Shown here: positions 1 through 8,269 of the stretch, piece by piece | Layout of the letters: every line of letters starts with the position of its first letter | How positions within the stretch are numbered: position 1 is the stretch's first letter | Assembly: GCF_001440415.1 (NCBI RefSeq) | Contig: NZ_LLYA01000156.1 | Coordinates: forward strand, 1-64,000 | Direction of reading: 5' to 3' | Length of the DNA: 64,000 nucleotides | DNA from: Bradyrhizobium retamae | GTDB taxonomy: Bacteria; Pseudomonadota; Alphaproteobacteria; Rhizobiales; Xanthobacteraceae | Position numbers and translations under genes: made by a program | Notes under the pieces: generated by a model | What the model saw: the letters and a program-made list of their open reading frames with translations, nothing else | Told to the model about the DNA's origin: nothing | Databases searched by the model: none

Positions 1-814
1 GTCGTCCGTCCCGCACCCGCTGGACGATCTCACCCAGTTGGGCGCGATCGGACTCGACCACGAAATCGACCGTCAAACCGCTGGCGGGCCGTGCCTCGGC
101 CGGGCCGGCGATGGTCACCAGCGTTCCTCCGGCTCGAATCAGGGCTGCGGACCGCTTCCCGATGTCGCCGCCGAAGACATCGAAAACTAGATCGACTTCG
201 CCGACGTCTTCAAGCGCGTCGTTCTCGAGGTCGACGAACTCATTCGCGCCGAAGTCGAGCACCGCCTGACGGTCGGCAGCGCGTCCGGTGCCGATGACGT
301 AGGCGCCTGCCTCACGTGCGAGTTGCGTTACCATCGAACCGACTACGCCGGCCGCGCCGTGCGCGAGGACGATCTGCCCTGCCCAAAGGCGGCCGTGCAC
401 GATCAGTCCCTGCCACGCGGTCAGACCCGGCATCGGCAAGCTCGCGCCCACCGTGAAGTCGACATCGCCCGGCAGCGGCGCAAGGTTGCGCGCCTCGACG
501 GCCACATACTCGGCTAGGGTGCCGTCGCGAGTCCAGTCCGTGAGGCCGAACACCCGCTGCCCAACCGACAGCCCCGTCGTGCCATAGCCGAGGGCGGTGA
601 CAACTCCGGCCAACTCGTGCCCAGGGATCGTCGGTGTTCGGTCACGATCGAGGCGATCGGTCCAGGTCGGGGGCCACGTCAGCTCATCCCAGGTGAATCC
701 CGATGCATGAACCTGAACGACGACGTCGTTTATCGCTGCCCGCGGCTCGGGCCGCTCTACCAGCTTCATCCCGGCCGTTCCCGCGGCCTGGTCCGTTACA
801 ACAATCGCCTTCAT
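1..814 (-). CDS. Zinc-independent alcohol dehydrogenase / quinone oxidoreductase family protein (MDR superfamily), C-terminus outside window
   Basis: The frame is open from an ATG at 814 to the window edge, giving 271 codons without a stop, so the C-terminus is missing. The N-terminal half is a GroES-like fold with the motif PGHELAG at about residues 66-72. A nucleotide-binding loop AHGAAGVVGS lies near residue 151, as in NADP(H)-dependent quinone oxidoreductases. The catalytic zinc ligand set of classical alcohol dehydrogenases is not evident. The family reduces quinones or enones; the substrate is unknown. It is the last visible gene of a minus-strand series: P460 protein, 47-residue peptide, DoxX protein, then this gene after a gap of about 130 bp. 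Confidence 0.85.
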   Translation of the reverse strand, partial: MKAIVVTDQAAGTAGMKLVERPEPRAAINDVVVQVHASGFTWDELTWPPTWTDRLDRDRTPTIPGHELAGVVTALGYGTTGLSVGQRVFGLTDWTRDGTLAEYVAVEARNLAPLPGDVDFTVGASLPMPGLTAWQGLIVHGRLWAGQIVLAHGAAGVVGSMVTQLAREAGAYVIGTGRAADRQAVLDFGANEFVDLENDALEDVGEVDLVFDVFGGDIGKRSAALIRAGGTLVTIAGPAEARPASGLTVDFVVESDRAQLGEIVQRVRDGR

Positions 815-947
815 GCGAATTGTCTCCTCGGTTATTTGCCTCTTTGCTGGATATGTTCCAGCGATAAAAGCCCGTTCGACATCTCATGCCAGCGGCCATG
901 GGTAGCTTGCGAAAGCGAAAGTGGAAGAGCGCTTTGCCATTGGAGCA

Positions 948-1460
948 TCATAGTAAAGTGTCGACGGTCCATCGCTTCGAGCCGGCGAGACCCAGAAATA
1001 GGGCGCAGCACATCGCAGCGAATACGGAGTAGTCGAATGGCGACTTGATCCCAAACGAGATCGCCATAGCTGAACCGAATAGGAAGAGCAGGCCCGCGCT
1101 GCCGAAAGCCGCCCACCGCAGCGCGAGTCCGAGTACCAGCGTAACGCCAAATAGGAGCTCCAGCACCGTCGCGGCCGTGCCGAGAAAGGGCATCATCCAT
1201 GCCGGTGCGAATGCATTTACCTTGGCCGCGTAGTCCAAAAATAATGTTCCCCAGGAAACTCCGCGCTCGCCTGGATTGCCGTAGAACCCGAGCCGGTCGG
1301 TCACCGACAACAGGAACGAGACTCCCAGTGCTGCGCGGCTTCCCAGCGAAAGAAGATCGAGGGCAAGAGAAGCTCCTTGCTCCGCGGATTTCAGCTTGAG
1401 GATGGGGTCGCTACGCGAAGTGCGCAGGACGCTGCGAAGCGTTTCGGTTGTTACCATCAT
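948..1460 (-). CDS. DoxX/MauE-like small integral membrane protein
   Basis: This 170-residue protein has about four hydrophobic segments, starting with a leucine- and alanine-rich helix near residues 32-52 and ending with a segment near residues 145-160. The pattern and the RAALGVSFLLSVTDRLG stretch match the DoxX family, whose members are linked to thiosulfate oxidation, respiratory or redox roles; no specific function can be assigned. Its ATG overlaps the stop codon of the upstream 47-residue secreted peptide, which suggests translational coupling. It lies between a P460-type haem protein and an MDR oxidoreductase on the same strand, so a redox function is a reasonable guess. Confidence 0.75.
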   Translation of the reverse strand: MMVTTETLRSVLRTSRSDPILKLKSAEQGASLALDLLSLGSRAALGVSFLLSVTDRLGFYGNPGERGVSWGTLFLDYAAKVNAFAPAWMMPFLGTAATVLELLFGVTLVLGLALRWAAFGSAGLLFLFGSAMAISFGIKSPFDYSVFAAMCCALFLGLAGSKRWTVDTLL

Positions 1461-1600
1461 GGTGCAATCCTACGGGTGGGTGACGCAGCAACCTTGGGGA
1501 TCGGTACTGTGAGCGCGCCGTTGCCGACATTGTCGGCGGTGACGGCGCCAATCACAAACAATCCTGCCAGGGCGACGCCCGAGGCAGCGACGACCCTCAT
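1457..1600 (-). CDS. 47-residue peptide with signal-peptide-like N-terminus, coupled to the DoxX gene
   Basis: Read from ATG 1600 to a TGA at 1459-1457, the frame encodes MRVVAASGVALAGLFVIGA followed by a short polar tail that ends in RRIAP. The N-terminus looks like a signal peptide or a single membrane helix. A purine-rich AGGGAG lies just upstream. The stop codon overlaps the first ATG of the DoxX gene, and the P460 gene ends 45 bp upstream, so the three genes look like one transcript. No family is recognised. It may be a small redox-operon membrane peptide or merely a leader that couples translation of the DoxX gene. Confidence 0.55.
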   Translation of the reverse strand: MRVVAASGVALAGLFVIGAVTADNVGNGALTVPIPKVAASPTRRIAP

Positions 1601-1645
1601 GGCACTGCTCCCTGTGTTGGTGAACCGGTAGCGTTCTCCACGATT

Positions 1646-2263
1646 TCATTTGTCCAGCAGCGGATAGAACTGGGTCCAGACGTCGTCTTTCTTAGCGCTC
1701 GCCATGTGGCAGAACGCGCATTCCGACTTTGGCTGCAGCTTGGCTGTCGGCGCCTTCGGCTCGTGGTGATTGAAGTTGTAGTAACCCCAGCCTCCGGTGT
1801 CGGCGTAGCGCTTGCTATCCTTGACCGTAACGTCCGCGCCGTTCAGCTTTCCGGGGAAGAAGCCTCGCCCGGAGGCCTCGGTGCGAGATCCATCCGGATT
1901 CTCGGCTGGGAGCGTCAGCTGTAGTTCCTTGAAGAAGATCGTTCCCTCCGGGAACTCACCTGTCTTCTTGTAGATCTCGTATGAGCCTGGTTCGATATAG
2001 ACGTTGTGAAATTCAGGAAAATTGGCCTTGCCGGCGTTGAGCGCGTTAGGAGTGAGCGGTGAGCCGACGAACACCCACTCATTGAAATTCTTCGGCAGGA
2101 TCAGTTCACCCGATGCGGTATATTCTGGGAGATAGCGCTTCCTCGTCGGTGCGCTGCCGTTATTGGATTCGGACTGCGCGAATACAGCTGTTATAGCAAC
2201 TGCGATGAAAACCGCTCCGGCGATCAGTAGGGTAAGGCGCCTACCTTTTTTCTCCACGACCAT
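1646..2263 (-). CDS. Cytochrome P460 family haem protein (copy 1)
   Basis: A 205-residue exported protein. Residues 9-29 form a hydrophobic signal sequence. The C-terminal region carries a c-type haem attachment motif CAFCH at about residues 182-186. The core (NFNEWVFVGSPLTPNAL, later FHNVYIEPGSYE, KTGEFPEGTIFFKEL) matches the cytochrome P460 family, whose characterised members oxidise hydroxylamine or detoxify NO. The crosslinking lysine cannot be assigned by eye. It heads a minus-strand gene series with the 47-residue peptide, DoxX and MDR genes. A second, divergent P460 gene lies at 5207-5782. Confidence 0.85.
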   Translation of the reverse strand: MVVEKKGRRLTLLIAGAVFIAVAITAVFAQSESNNGSAPTRKRYLPEYTASGELILPKNFNEWVFVGSPLTPNALNAGKANFPEFHNVYIEPGSYEIYKKTGEFPEGTIFFKELQLTLPAENPDGSRTEASGRGFFPGKLNGADVTVKDSKRYADTGGWGYYNFNHHEPKAPTAKLQPKSECAFCHMASAKKDDVWTQFYPLLDK

Positions 2264-2606
2264 ACTTTTTTCTCACGCAATTGAGTAATATCCGTCCAGG
2301 TTGCCCTGAGCATTACTCGATGAAATCTGCGACAGTGGTACCCGTTGATCGCAGCGCGGGACGAAATTTTCCAATAACCGTTATGTATAGTTTCCATGGC
2401 AGCGGGGAATACTGCTGCGACGGTCCTCTCTGCCGTTCGTAAATCAAGGCAAGTTGCGCAGGCTGCGACGGCATCACGCCGCACGGCGAGGCAATAACGA
2501 TCGTCTATCGACTCTATGGCGTGAGGTGATTTCCCTCACCGGAGGTTCGAACGCCACGGTGTGAGACCGCTGTCACAAGCACCTACAGCCCAAAACGAGA
2601 CTGCGA
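2264..2606. other. Divergent intergenic region between P460 gene and MFS gene
   Basis: No gene is supported in this 343-bp gap. It contains a 7-bp inverted repeat, GAGTAAT at 2283-2289 and ATTACTC at 2312-2318, about 20 bp upstream of the P460 start. Nearer the MFS gene it carries the 42-bp element shared with 12515-12556. Immediately within that element GTGAGG (2521-2526) and CCTCAC (2534-2539) form a 6-bp palindrome with a 7-bp spacer. Both could be operators; neither matches a binding consensus I can name. Confidence 0.5.
2494..2535 (+). promoter_or_regulatory. 42-bp upstream element, copy 1 (shared with 12515-12556)
   Basis: Thirty-seven of 42 positions are identical to 12515-12556. Conserved blocks include CTATCGACTC, ATGGCG and GAGGTGATTT. 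The element ends 72 bp before the MFS start, and the homologous copy ends 103 bp before a histidine kinase start. Both lie in divergent gaps. It has no clear sigma-54 spacing, CRP/FNR palindrome or EcfG boxes. It could be a promoter, a regulator target or a relic of a small repeat family. Confidence 0.6.
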
Positions 2607-4112
2607 ATGACCACTCCTACAAACCAGAGACGGCGAGCTTGTCGCCACGAGGCGCAGCCGTTTGTAGAGCCTTGCAGTCGCGGCGTGATCGATGCAGAAC
2701 CCTGCCCGCGAGAGCTCGGGCGGGAAGCGCCGCCTCGGTGCCGGCGCATGGTGCTCGCCGCCTGCGTGCTCGCGTCGTCGATGGCGTTCATCGACGGAAC
2801 AGCGCTGCCCGTTGCGTTACCGAGACTGCGCGCTGATTTCGGTGCGGACCTCGCCTCCGTTCAATGGGTTCTCAACGGGTATATGCTGGCGCTCGCCTCG
2901 CTGACATTGATCGGCGGCGCGCTCGCGGATGTTTATGGCAAGGCGCGCATGCTCGCGCTCGGCTGCATCCTGTTCGGTCTGGCATCCGCGGCTTGCGCGA
3001 TGGCGCCTTCGCCCGCCTGGCTGATCGCTGCCCGCGTCGCGCAAGGAGCGGCCGCAGCGATCGTCACCCCCGCCAGCCTCGCCCTGATTGGGGCCACCTA
3101 TCCGCGCTCGGAGCGGAACCGGGCGATCGGCATATGGGCCGCGGCATCGGCGCTCACCACCGCCGGAGGTCCTGTCCTGGGCGGTTGGCTGACCGAGACC
3201 TTTGGCTGGCCATCCGTGTTCTGGATCAACCCGCCGATCGCGGTCGTAGCAGTAGGAGTTCTGCTGGTCTTCGCACCTAAAGATGGCCGCATCCAGCGCA
3301 GGTTCGACGTGATTGGCGCCGCGATCCTGGCTTCGGCGCTCGGGGCGCTCGCCTGGGCGCTCAGCCAGATCGGCCCCGGTGAAGCTCAAGCTGCGGCGGA
3401 CGCACCGGCCCAAATGGGCACGGTACTCACGATCGTCGCAGGGCTCGGCATTGTCGGTCTCGCCGTGTATGCGTTCTGGGAGCGCAGAAGCAAACACCCG
3501 ATGACGCCACCTCGCCTGGTGGAGAACCGCGCCTTCCTCGGGCTGAACGTCGCGACCCTGATGATCTATGGGGCGGTTTCGATCATGTTCTTCCTGCTCC
3601 CATTCGATCTCGTCGACCGCCGCGCCCTGCGGGCGACCGATGCCGGTTTGGCGTTCTTGCCCTTCGCGCTCGGCGTCGGACTCCTGTCGGGCGTGTTCGG
3701 CGGGTTGGCGGACAAGATTGGCGCGCGGGCCATGCTCATCGCGGGGCCTGCAGGTGCGGCGCTTGCTTATGTCTGGATGGCGCTCGGCCGGGAAGAATCC
3801 CTGATGCTCGGCGTGATCGGGCCCATGACACTGCTTGGCCTGTCCTTCGCTGTGCTCGTGGCACCGCTTACCGCGTCCGTCCTGTCGAGCGTTGACCAGA
3901 CAGACGAAGGGCTCGCCTCTGGCATCAACAATGCGGCAAGCCGGATTGCGCAGCTTGCCGGCGTGGCACTGGCCGCCGGTGTCGCGTCTTTCGAGTCCGG
4001 CTACGAAGTCGGTCTTGCCGTAGCCGCTGCGGCCTCGATCGGCGGCGCCTTTACAGCCTCAATAACCCCGACGCCGGCCGCGGCGAAAGCGGGCGGCTCG
4101 GGAGGGGCTTAG
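2607..4112 (+). CDS. DHA2-family MFS efflux transporter (14 TM, EmrB/QacA type)
   Basis: This 501-residue protein has an N-terminal cytosolic stretch rich in Cys and Arg, then about 14 membrane helices. Family marks include SSMAFIDGT in helix 1 (near residue 60), the WVLNGYMLALAS stretch of helix 2, ADVYGKARML (motif A) between helices 2 and 3, and GPVLGGWLTE (motif C of antiporters) near residue 190. These identify a proton-driven drug exporter; the substrate is unknown. The usual VVNVALPAL in helix 1 is ALPVALPRL here. The 42-bp element lies upstream. Its stop codon overlaps that of an MFS fragment on the other strand. Confidence 0.85.
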   Translation: MTTPTNQRRRACRHEAQPFVEPCSRGVIDAEPCPRELGREAPPRCRRMVLAACVLASSMAFIDGTALPVALPRLRADFGADLASVQWVLNGYMLALASLTLIGGALADVYGKARMLALGCILFGLASAACAMAPSPAWLIAARVAQGAAAAIVTPASLALIGATYPRSERNRAIGIWAAASALTTAGGPVLGGWLTETFGWPSVFWINPPIAVVAVGVLLVFAPKDGRIQRRFDVIGAAILASALGALAWALSQIGPGEAQAAADAPAQMGTVLTIVAGLGIVGLAVYAFWERRSKHPMTPPRLVENRAFLGLNVATLMIYGAVSIMFFLLPFDLVDRRALRATDAGLAFLPFALGVGLLSGVFGGLADKIGARAMLIAGPAGAALAYVWMALGREESLMLGVIGPMTLLGLSFAVLVAPLTASVLSSVDQTDEGLASGINNAASRIAQLAGVALAAGVASFESGYEVGLAVAAAASIGGAFTASITPTPAAAKAGGSGGA

Positions 4113-4402
4113 AATCTGTACCGACGAGCGCTGCTGGTAGCGGCTCCGATCAGAGCGGAGGCCATTCCGGCGACCAAACAAAAGACCGCGCCATGATCTC
4201 CGCCCAAGCCGAAGATCAGTGAGACCAAGGCGGAACCAAGTGACCATCCGACGTAGCGAGCCGCAGCATTCATCCCACTTGCGGCCCCGCTACGCCCTAT
4301 GGGTCCAGCCGTCATCATCGCAGTGTTGTTCGGGGTCTGGAAAAGACCAAAGCCGATACCGCAAAGGGCCAGCCGCCATACGACATCCCACTTCGCCGGA
4401 GT
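4109..4402 (-). pseudogene. C-terminal remnant of a second MFS transporter
   Basis: One frame reads from just after tandem stop codons at 4403-4408 to a TAA at 4109. Its product, including CGIGFGLFQTPNN, GRSGAASGMNAAARYVGW and a last hydrophobic helix, is typical of the C-terminal third of a 14-helix drug exporter. No start codon or N-terminal helices remain upstream. It ends tail-to-tail with the intact DHA2 transporter. It is a decayed fragment, not a gene. Confidence 0.7.
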
Positions 4403-4503
4403 TCATCAGCTCTCTCGTTAGAACAGGTGCGGCGCCCGAGCGATTCCGGCCATGACAACAACAATCTTGAAGGCCTCGGCCCGTGCCGCGCACCGCGCGC
4501 TTC

Positions 4504-5039
4504 TCACGAATAGTCACCGCCACTCTGCTGAGTGAGGTTGCCGAGGTAATCGCGCTTCCCGATCTTCGCTCCGAGGTGCCGAAGGATCGCGTGCGCAATC
4601 GAGATGTGGAAAAAGAAGTCGGGCAGCACCAGGTGCCGGATGTAGTCGTCGCCGCCGAACCACCCGCGCACGATAGGCGGCGTCAGCTCGTATGTGTGGG
4701 ACTGCGCGCCGGCGATCTCGTCCGGCTGCACGTTTTCCAGGAAGCCGCGCGTCTCAAGGAGCCGCCCCTTCAATACCGGGTACATCATCGGGATGTTAGG
4801 GGGTGCTGGCCGATCGCGCTGCATCAACTTCGCCATGTGCGCGTCCACCTTGTTGCAGCTTACGGAGAACTGTTCTCCGAAAGTCAGCATGTCGAGCGCG
4901 AGCCGCTCGCGAAGGATCCTCCCGGGCTCAAACCCCTTGGTCCGCTCGAGCGCTTGAGATAGTCGTCCATCACGTTCAGTCCATGCATCATGACAGGGAC
5001 CGTGATGTCGTAGACCGAGAAGGACACACCGACCTCCAT
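4504..5039 (-). pseudogene. DUF1993 family gene with a single frameshift
   Basis: The N-terminal part starts at ATG 5039 (MEVGVSFSVYDITVPV) and runs to DDYLKR. The frame then shifts by one base near 4955, and the rest of the domain continues: KGFEPGRILRERLALDMLTF, then CNKVDAHMAKLM and LPDFFFHISIAHAILRHLG to the stop at 4504. Joined, they give about 178 residues, the usual DUF1993 length. One missing G after AAG would restore the frame, giving DDYLKALERTKGFEPG. This may be a true recent mutation or a sequencing error. The family is a DinB-like helical bundle of unknown function. Confidence 0.75.
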
Positions 5040-5206
5040 GCGCTCGTTAGTATTTTGAACGTCGGTCGGACCGGAAAGGTCGATAACCGAAACGAATGGT
5101 CGCAATGAGCCCTTCAATCTTCCGGCTGCCCACATCGGCTCGCAGGATTCGCCACTGGATCTCCGGAAAGCCGTCGCGAGAGTAGAGCGCCAACGCTTGC
5201 GGCCGC

Positions 5207-5782
5207 CTATTGACGCAGGACGGGATATCCGTTCACGTAAATCCAGTCCGTGGCCTGGGCGGGCACGTGGCAACCCTGGCAATCGGAATGGTAGTCCGTC
5301 GAGGTGGTCTTGAGCGGCTTGTCTACGTCGAACCACGACCATCCCCACCCGTCGCCCCACAACGGGTTGCCGGGGTGCGTTCCCTTGCTGTCTTTCACCA
5401 TCACGAACCAGCCCTTGAGCTTGTCGGCGTGGCTTACTGTGCCGGTGGTCAACTCGTTCGTCGAGGTCTCGAAGACCTCTTTCACCAGGACGGCGCCGTC
5501 CGGGAAGTGCCCCGTCTTCCGGTAGGCGTCGATCGCCCCCGGGGATACGTAGACGGTGTGCATTTCCTTCGAGCCTTGGCCGCTGTCGGCGGCAATCGCC
5601 CAGGTGCCGAGCGCTTGGTATAGGGTTCGGTAGTCCTCCGGCACGCGCAGGTGTCCGGCGGCGTCCACCACATTCGCGGTCGGGCCGGCCGGAGTCGTTC
5701 CGCTGATCCGCGCGAGCGCTGCCACGGCGCCGGCGACCAGCGAGACGGCGACAGCTACGCCGACAGTCCTCGGTAATTTCAT
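5207..5782 (-). CDS. Cytochrome P460 family haem protein (copy 2)
   Basis: A 191-residue exported protein with an N-terminal signal sequence (about residues 5-24) and a c-type haem motif CQGCH near residues 168-172. RVPEDYRTLYQALGTWAIA, HTVYVSPGAIDAYRKTGHFP and DGAVLVKEVFE match the cytochrome P460 core. AAGGAG lies upstream of the ATG. Members of this family act on hydroxylamine or NO in the periplasm, but the activity here cannot be read from sequence. It is clearly diverged from the copy at 1646-2263 and follows the LysR-peroxiredoxin-acetyltransferase operon on the same strand with a gap of about 220 bp. Confidence 0.85.
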   Translation of the reverse strand: MKLPRTVGVAVAVSLVAGAVAALARISGTTPAGPTANVVDAAGHLRVPEDYRTLYQALGTWAIAADSGQGSKEMHTVYVSPGAIDAYRKTGHFPDGAVLVKEVFETSTNELTTGTVSHADKLKGWFVMVKDSKGTHPGNPLWGDGWGWSWFDVDKPLKTTSTDYHSDCQGCHVPAQATDWIYVNGYPVLRQ

Positions 5783-6004
5783 GGGGGTCTCCTTTGCTGC
5801 TCGCGCACGGCACGGTGACTCGCAACGGCTTCGATCACTGTTTCAATCGCTGTGGAGCCGACCGCGTGTGCTCGGCCGGCCTAGCAGACCCAAAGATCGG
5901 ACGCAGCCGACGAAATTAGAAATTCCCTTTGGACATGCATTCGATAGGCGTGAGATATCGTCGTCCAAAAGCGCCGGGCGTGCCGGCGTCCCGTCTGTCG
6001 GTGA

Positions 6005-6289
6005 TCAGCCGTCGAGGAGTGCGGCGTACTCCGGGTGCCGGGCCGCCGCGTAGGAAGACATGAAGGGGCACTTCGCGATCACTCTTTTCCCGTCGCGTCG
6101 CAACGCTTCGAAAACGCCATGCGCCAGCCTCGATCCGTACCCTAGGCCGGACAGCTCTTGTGGCACCTCGGTGTGGAGCAGGACGACGCGGCCGTCTTCG
6201 ACCTTATAGTAGGCGACTGCGAGGGCGCTGCCGCCGAGGGGCATTTCAAACCGGCTCATTGCCAGATTGTCCCGGATGTCGCTTTCCAC
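6005..6289 (-). CDS. YjdJ/NATD1-type GNAT N-acetyltransferase
   Basis: This 94-residue protein is a minimal GNAT fold. It has SALAVAYYKVEDGRVVLLHT for the strands, LSGLGYGSRLAHGVFEALRR for the acetyl-CoA-binding loop and helix, and KCPFMSSYAAARHPEY as the C-terminal signature of this short subfamily. It starts with GTG at 6289, 15 bp after the peroxiredoxin stop, with GGAGG upstream. It is the third gene of the LysR-peroxiredoxin operon. The acceptor substrate is unknown. Confidence 0.8.
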   Translation of the reverse strand: MESDIRDNLAMSRFEMPLGGSALAVAYYKVEDGRVVLLHTEVPQELSGLGYGSRLAHGVFEALRRDGKRVIAKCPFMSSYAAARHPEYAALLDG

Positions 6290-6304
6290 CTTCCGCCTCC
6301 CTCA

Positions 6305-7039
6305 CTAGGGCGCGGAAGCCGCTTGGCGCAGCGAGGCCAGGATTTGCGCCGGCTCCTCCCGTATCGTGAAGTCCGGCTCGACGAATGCGCCGCGGATCCG
6401 GCCTTCCGCGTCGATCACGTAGGTCGCCGGAATAGGCAACATCCAGACCGGTGACCCGTGTCGGGCGCCGAAGTCGAAGCCTAGCCCGGAATAGTGCGCT
6501 TTGGTCTCGTAAGGCACCCGGAATAGCACGCCATACGACATGGCAACGCCGTAGTCGACGTCGGAGAGCACCTTCAGGTCCAAGCCGAGGCTCCGCTTGA
6601 GCTGCCGCGGGAAGTCCCTCGTCTCGGGTGTCACCACTGCGAGGGTCGCGCCGACGCTCTCGAACTCTTCCTTCGCGGCCTGGAGGGCGCAGAGTTCAGC
6701 GGTGCAGAACGGACACCAGCCGCCTCGGAAGAAACTTAGGACGAGGGGGCCGTTGCGGCGCAGCTGTTCAGAGGAGTGGAGACGGCCGTCGGCGTCCGGC
6801 AGGAGGAAGTCCGGCGCGTCGTCTCCGACCTTCAATGCATGCGATGCCACGTCTGTATCGCGGAGCCAGCCCACGAGGTGGTTGTAGGACAACCAATCCG
6901 CAGCGCTGAACGTCGTCAACAGCTCGGTACGAATCTGGGCGAGTGTCTTGTTGGTCTGATTTGGCATGGGTTGGGAGTCATCAGGCTGAGGATCGATTGG
7001 CTGGAAGCGGTTGGCCGCCAGCGTGCGTGTCGTGGTCAT
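6305..7039 (-). CDS. AhpC/TSA-type peroxiredoxin-like protein
   Basis: From ATG 7039 the product has 244 residues. The thioredoxin-fold core begins near residue 70 (VGDDAPDFLLPDADG) and contains GGWCPFC, with Cys109 and Cys112 as likely redox cysteines. This is the PRX-like subgroup often annotated as AhpC/TSA or redoxin. The chosen start overlaps the LysR stop codon by four bases (ATGA), which supports both the start and translational coupling. It probably reduces hydroperoxides or disulfides in the cytoplasm, and the upstream LysR gene may respond to oxidants. Confidence 0.8.
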   Translation of the reverse strand: MTTTRTLAANRFQPIDPQPDDSQPMPNQTNKTLAQIRTELLTTFSAADWLSYNHLVGWLRDTDVASHALKVGDDAPDFLLPDADGRLHSSEQLRRNGPLVLSFFRGGWCPFCTAELCALQAAKEEFESVGATLAVVTPETRDFPRQLKRSLGLDLKVLSDVDYGVAMSYGVLFRVPYETKAHYSGLGFDFGARHGSPVWMLPIPATYVIDAEGRIRGAFVEPDFTIREEPAQILASLRQAASAP

Positions 7040-7971
7040 GCGGGCGCCCTCGCCACCTCCGGGACCGCTGCGTGCGGCACGTCCCGGTCGGGGACTTCGA
7101 CCGACCAGTCGCGAAGCCGAGCGACCTTGACGAAAGCGTCCAGCGCCGGCGAGTAGCGGCGCCCCTGCACAGCCAGTAGCCGCACCTCCCGCGAAACCGG
7201 GTCGCCTTCGAGCGGAATGGTCTTGAGCGTCGGAAGACGCGGCATGTGCTCGGGCGCGAGTATCACGCCGAAGCCAGCGGCGGCCATGTGTTGCAGGTGC
7301 AAGTCGTGACCGCTGCAGTGGCCGAGTTGGGGCGGTTTCTCGGGGAAAAACGATTGCTGGATCTTCGGGGCGACGTCGCATCCGGCGCGTTCCAGCAAGA
7401 CGGTCTCGCGGAGGTCGTCGATGCCGATGGAGGGACGGTTTGCGAGCTGGTGTGTCGGTGCGAGAACTGCGACGTACCGCTCCTCGAACAACGACCAGTC
7501 GTCGATGCGGGCGGGCACGTCATGCACGTCCCCGACCATTGCGGCGTTGATCTCGCCCTCAAGCAAGAGGTCGACGAGCTTCTTCGCCGCGCCCTCGCGC
7601 AGCTCGACGTGAAGTCCAGGGAGGAACTTTGCGATCTCCGCGATCGGATCGAGGACGAGCGACGCCGAGATGGAGGGGGCGAGGCCAATCTTCAGTGGCG
7701 CGACGTCCTTGCGTTGGAACTCCTGGGCCCGGCGACGCACCGCCTCTGCCGAGGCCAGTGTGCGCTCCAGCATCGGAAGGACTTCCTTTCCAAGATCGGT
7801 GAGTTGGGTCAGCTGGCGTTCGCGGTAGATCAACTGGCCGCCGAGTTCCTGCTCGAGCTTCTGCACCCCCTTGGTCAGAGCGGGCTGCGTGACATTGCAC
7901 TGCTCGGCCGCGCGGGTGAAGTTGAGCGTGGACGCGACGGCGAGGAAGTAGCGAACTTGATGAAGCTCCAT
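7036..7971 (-). CDS. LysR-family transcriptional regulator
   Basis: From ATG 7971 (MELHQVRYFLAVASTLNFTR) the product has 311 residues. The N-terminal winged helix carries AAEQCNVTQPALTKGVQKLE, and the C-terminal co-inducer domain begins near residue 90. The regulator is the first gene of a minus-strand operon with the peroxiredoxin, overlapping it by four bases. That arrangement resembles OxyR-like or other redox-responsive control, but the ligand is not known. Longer starts upstream lack LysR homology. Confidence 0.88.
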   Translation of the reverse strand: MELHQVRYFLAVASTLNFTRAAEQCNVTQPALTKGVQKLEQELGGQLIYRERQLTQLTDLGKEVLPMLERTLASAEAVRRRAQEFQRKDVAPLKIGLAPSISASLVLDPIAEIAKFLPGLHVELREGAAKKLVDLLLEGEINAAMVGDVHDVPARIDDWSLFEERYVAVLAPTHQLANRPSIGIDDLRETVLLERAGCDVAPKIQQSFFPEKPPQLGHCSGHDLHLQHMAAAGFGVILAPEHMPRLPTLKTIPLEGDPVSREVRLLAVQGRRYSPALDAFVKVARLRDWSVEVPDRDVPHAAVPEVARAPA

Positions 7972-8269
7972 GGGTTGTTCTCCGTCAAGGTGCGGCTGTC
8001 GATACTGACGAGCCTTTGCACTCGACGACGTGATGGGCACGTCGCAATTGTGGGACGTAGATGCAACTTGCGTGCACACGTTGGAACGGCTCGGCCTATT
8101 GATTTGGACGCATGGACACGCTTTCTGGAGTCTCTGAGAGCCGGGCTAGTGCGCGGCGCGTCCACCTCCATGGACATCCCGGCAACTGCCCGGTTCATCG
8201 GTGCTGAACGCGCAAGATGGGGCAAAATCATCAAGTCTGCCGCTATCACGATTGAATAGTAGCCCCATT

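Noticed and set aside
2514..2535. Sigma-54 promoter in the 42-bp element (TGGC start)
   Set aside because: The second box lacks the GC dinucleotide at the needed 10-base distance.
5040..5206. Short minus-strand frame (LYSRDGFPEIQWRILRADVG) after P460 copy 2
   Set aside because: It has protein-like composition but no start, no recognised family and ends within the DUF1993 5' region; too weak to list as a gene.
5930..5970. Third copy of the 42-bp element upstream of P460 copy 2
   Set aside because: Only a GGCGTGAG octamer and scattered bases match; too short to call.
7246..8259. Plus-strand open frame of 337 codons opposite the LysR gene
   Set aside because: It is the GC-rich antisense shadow of a clear LysR gene and has no domain motif.
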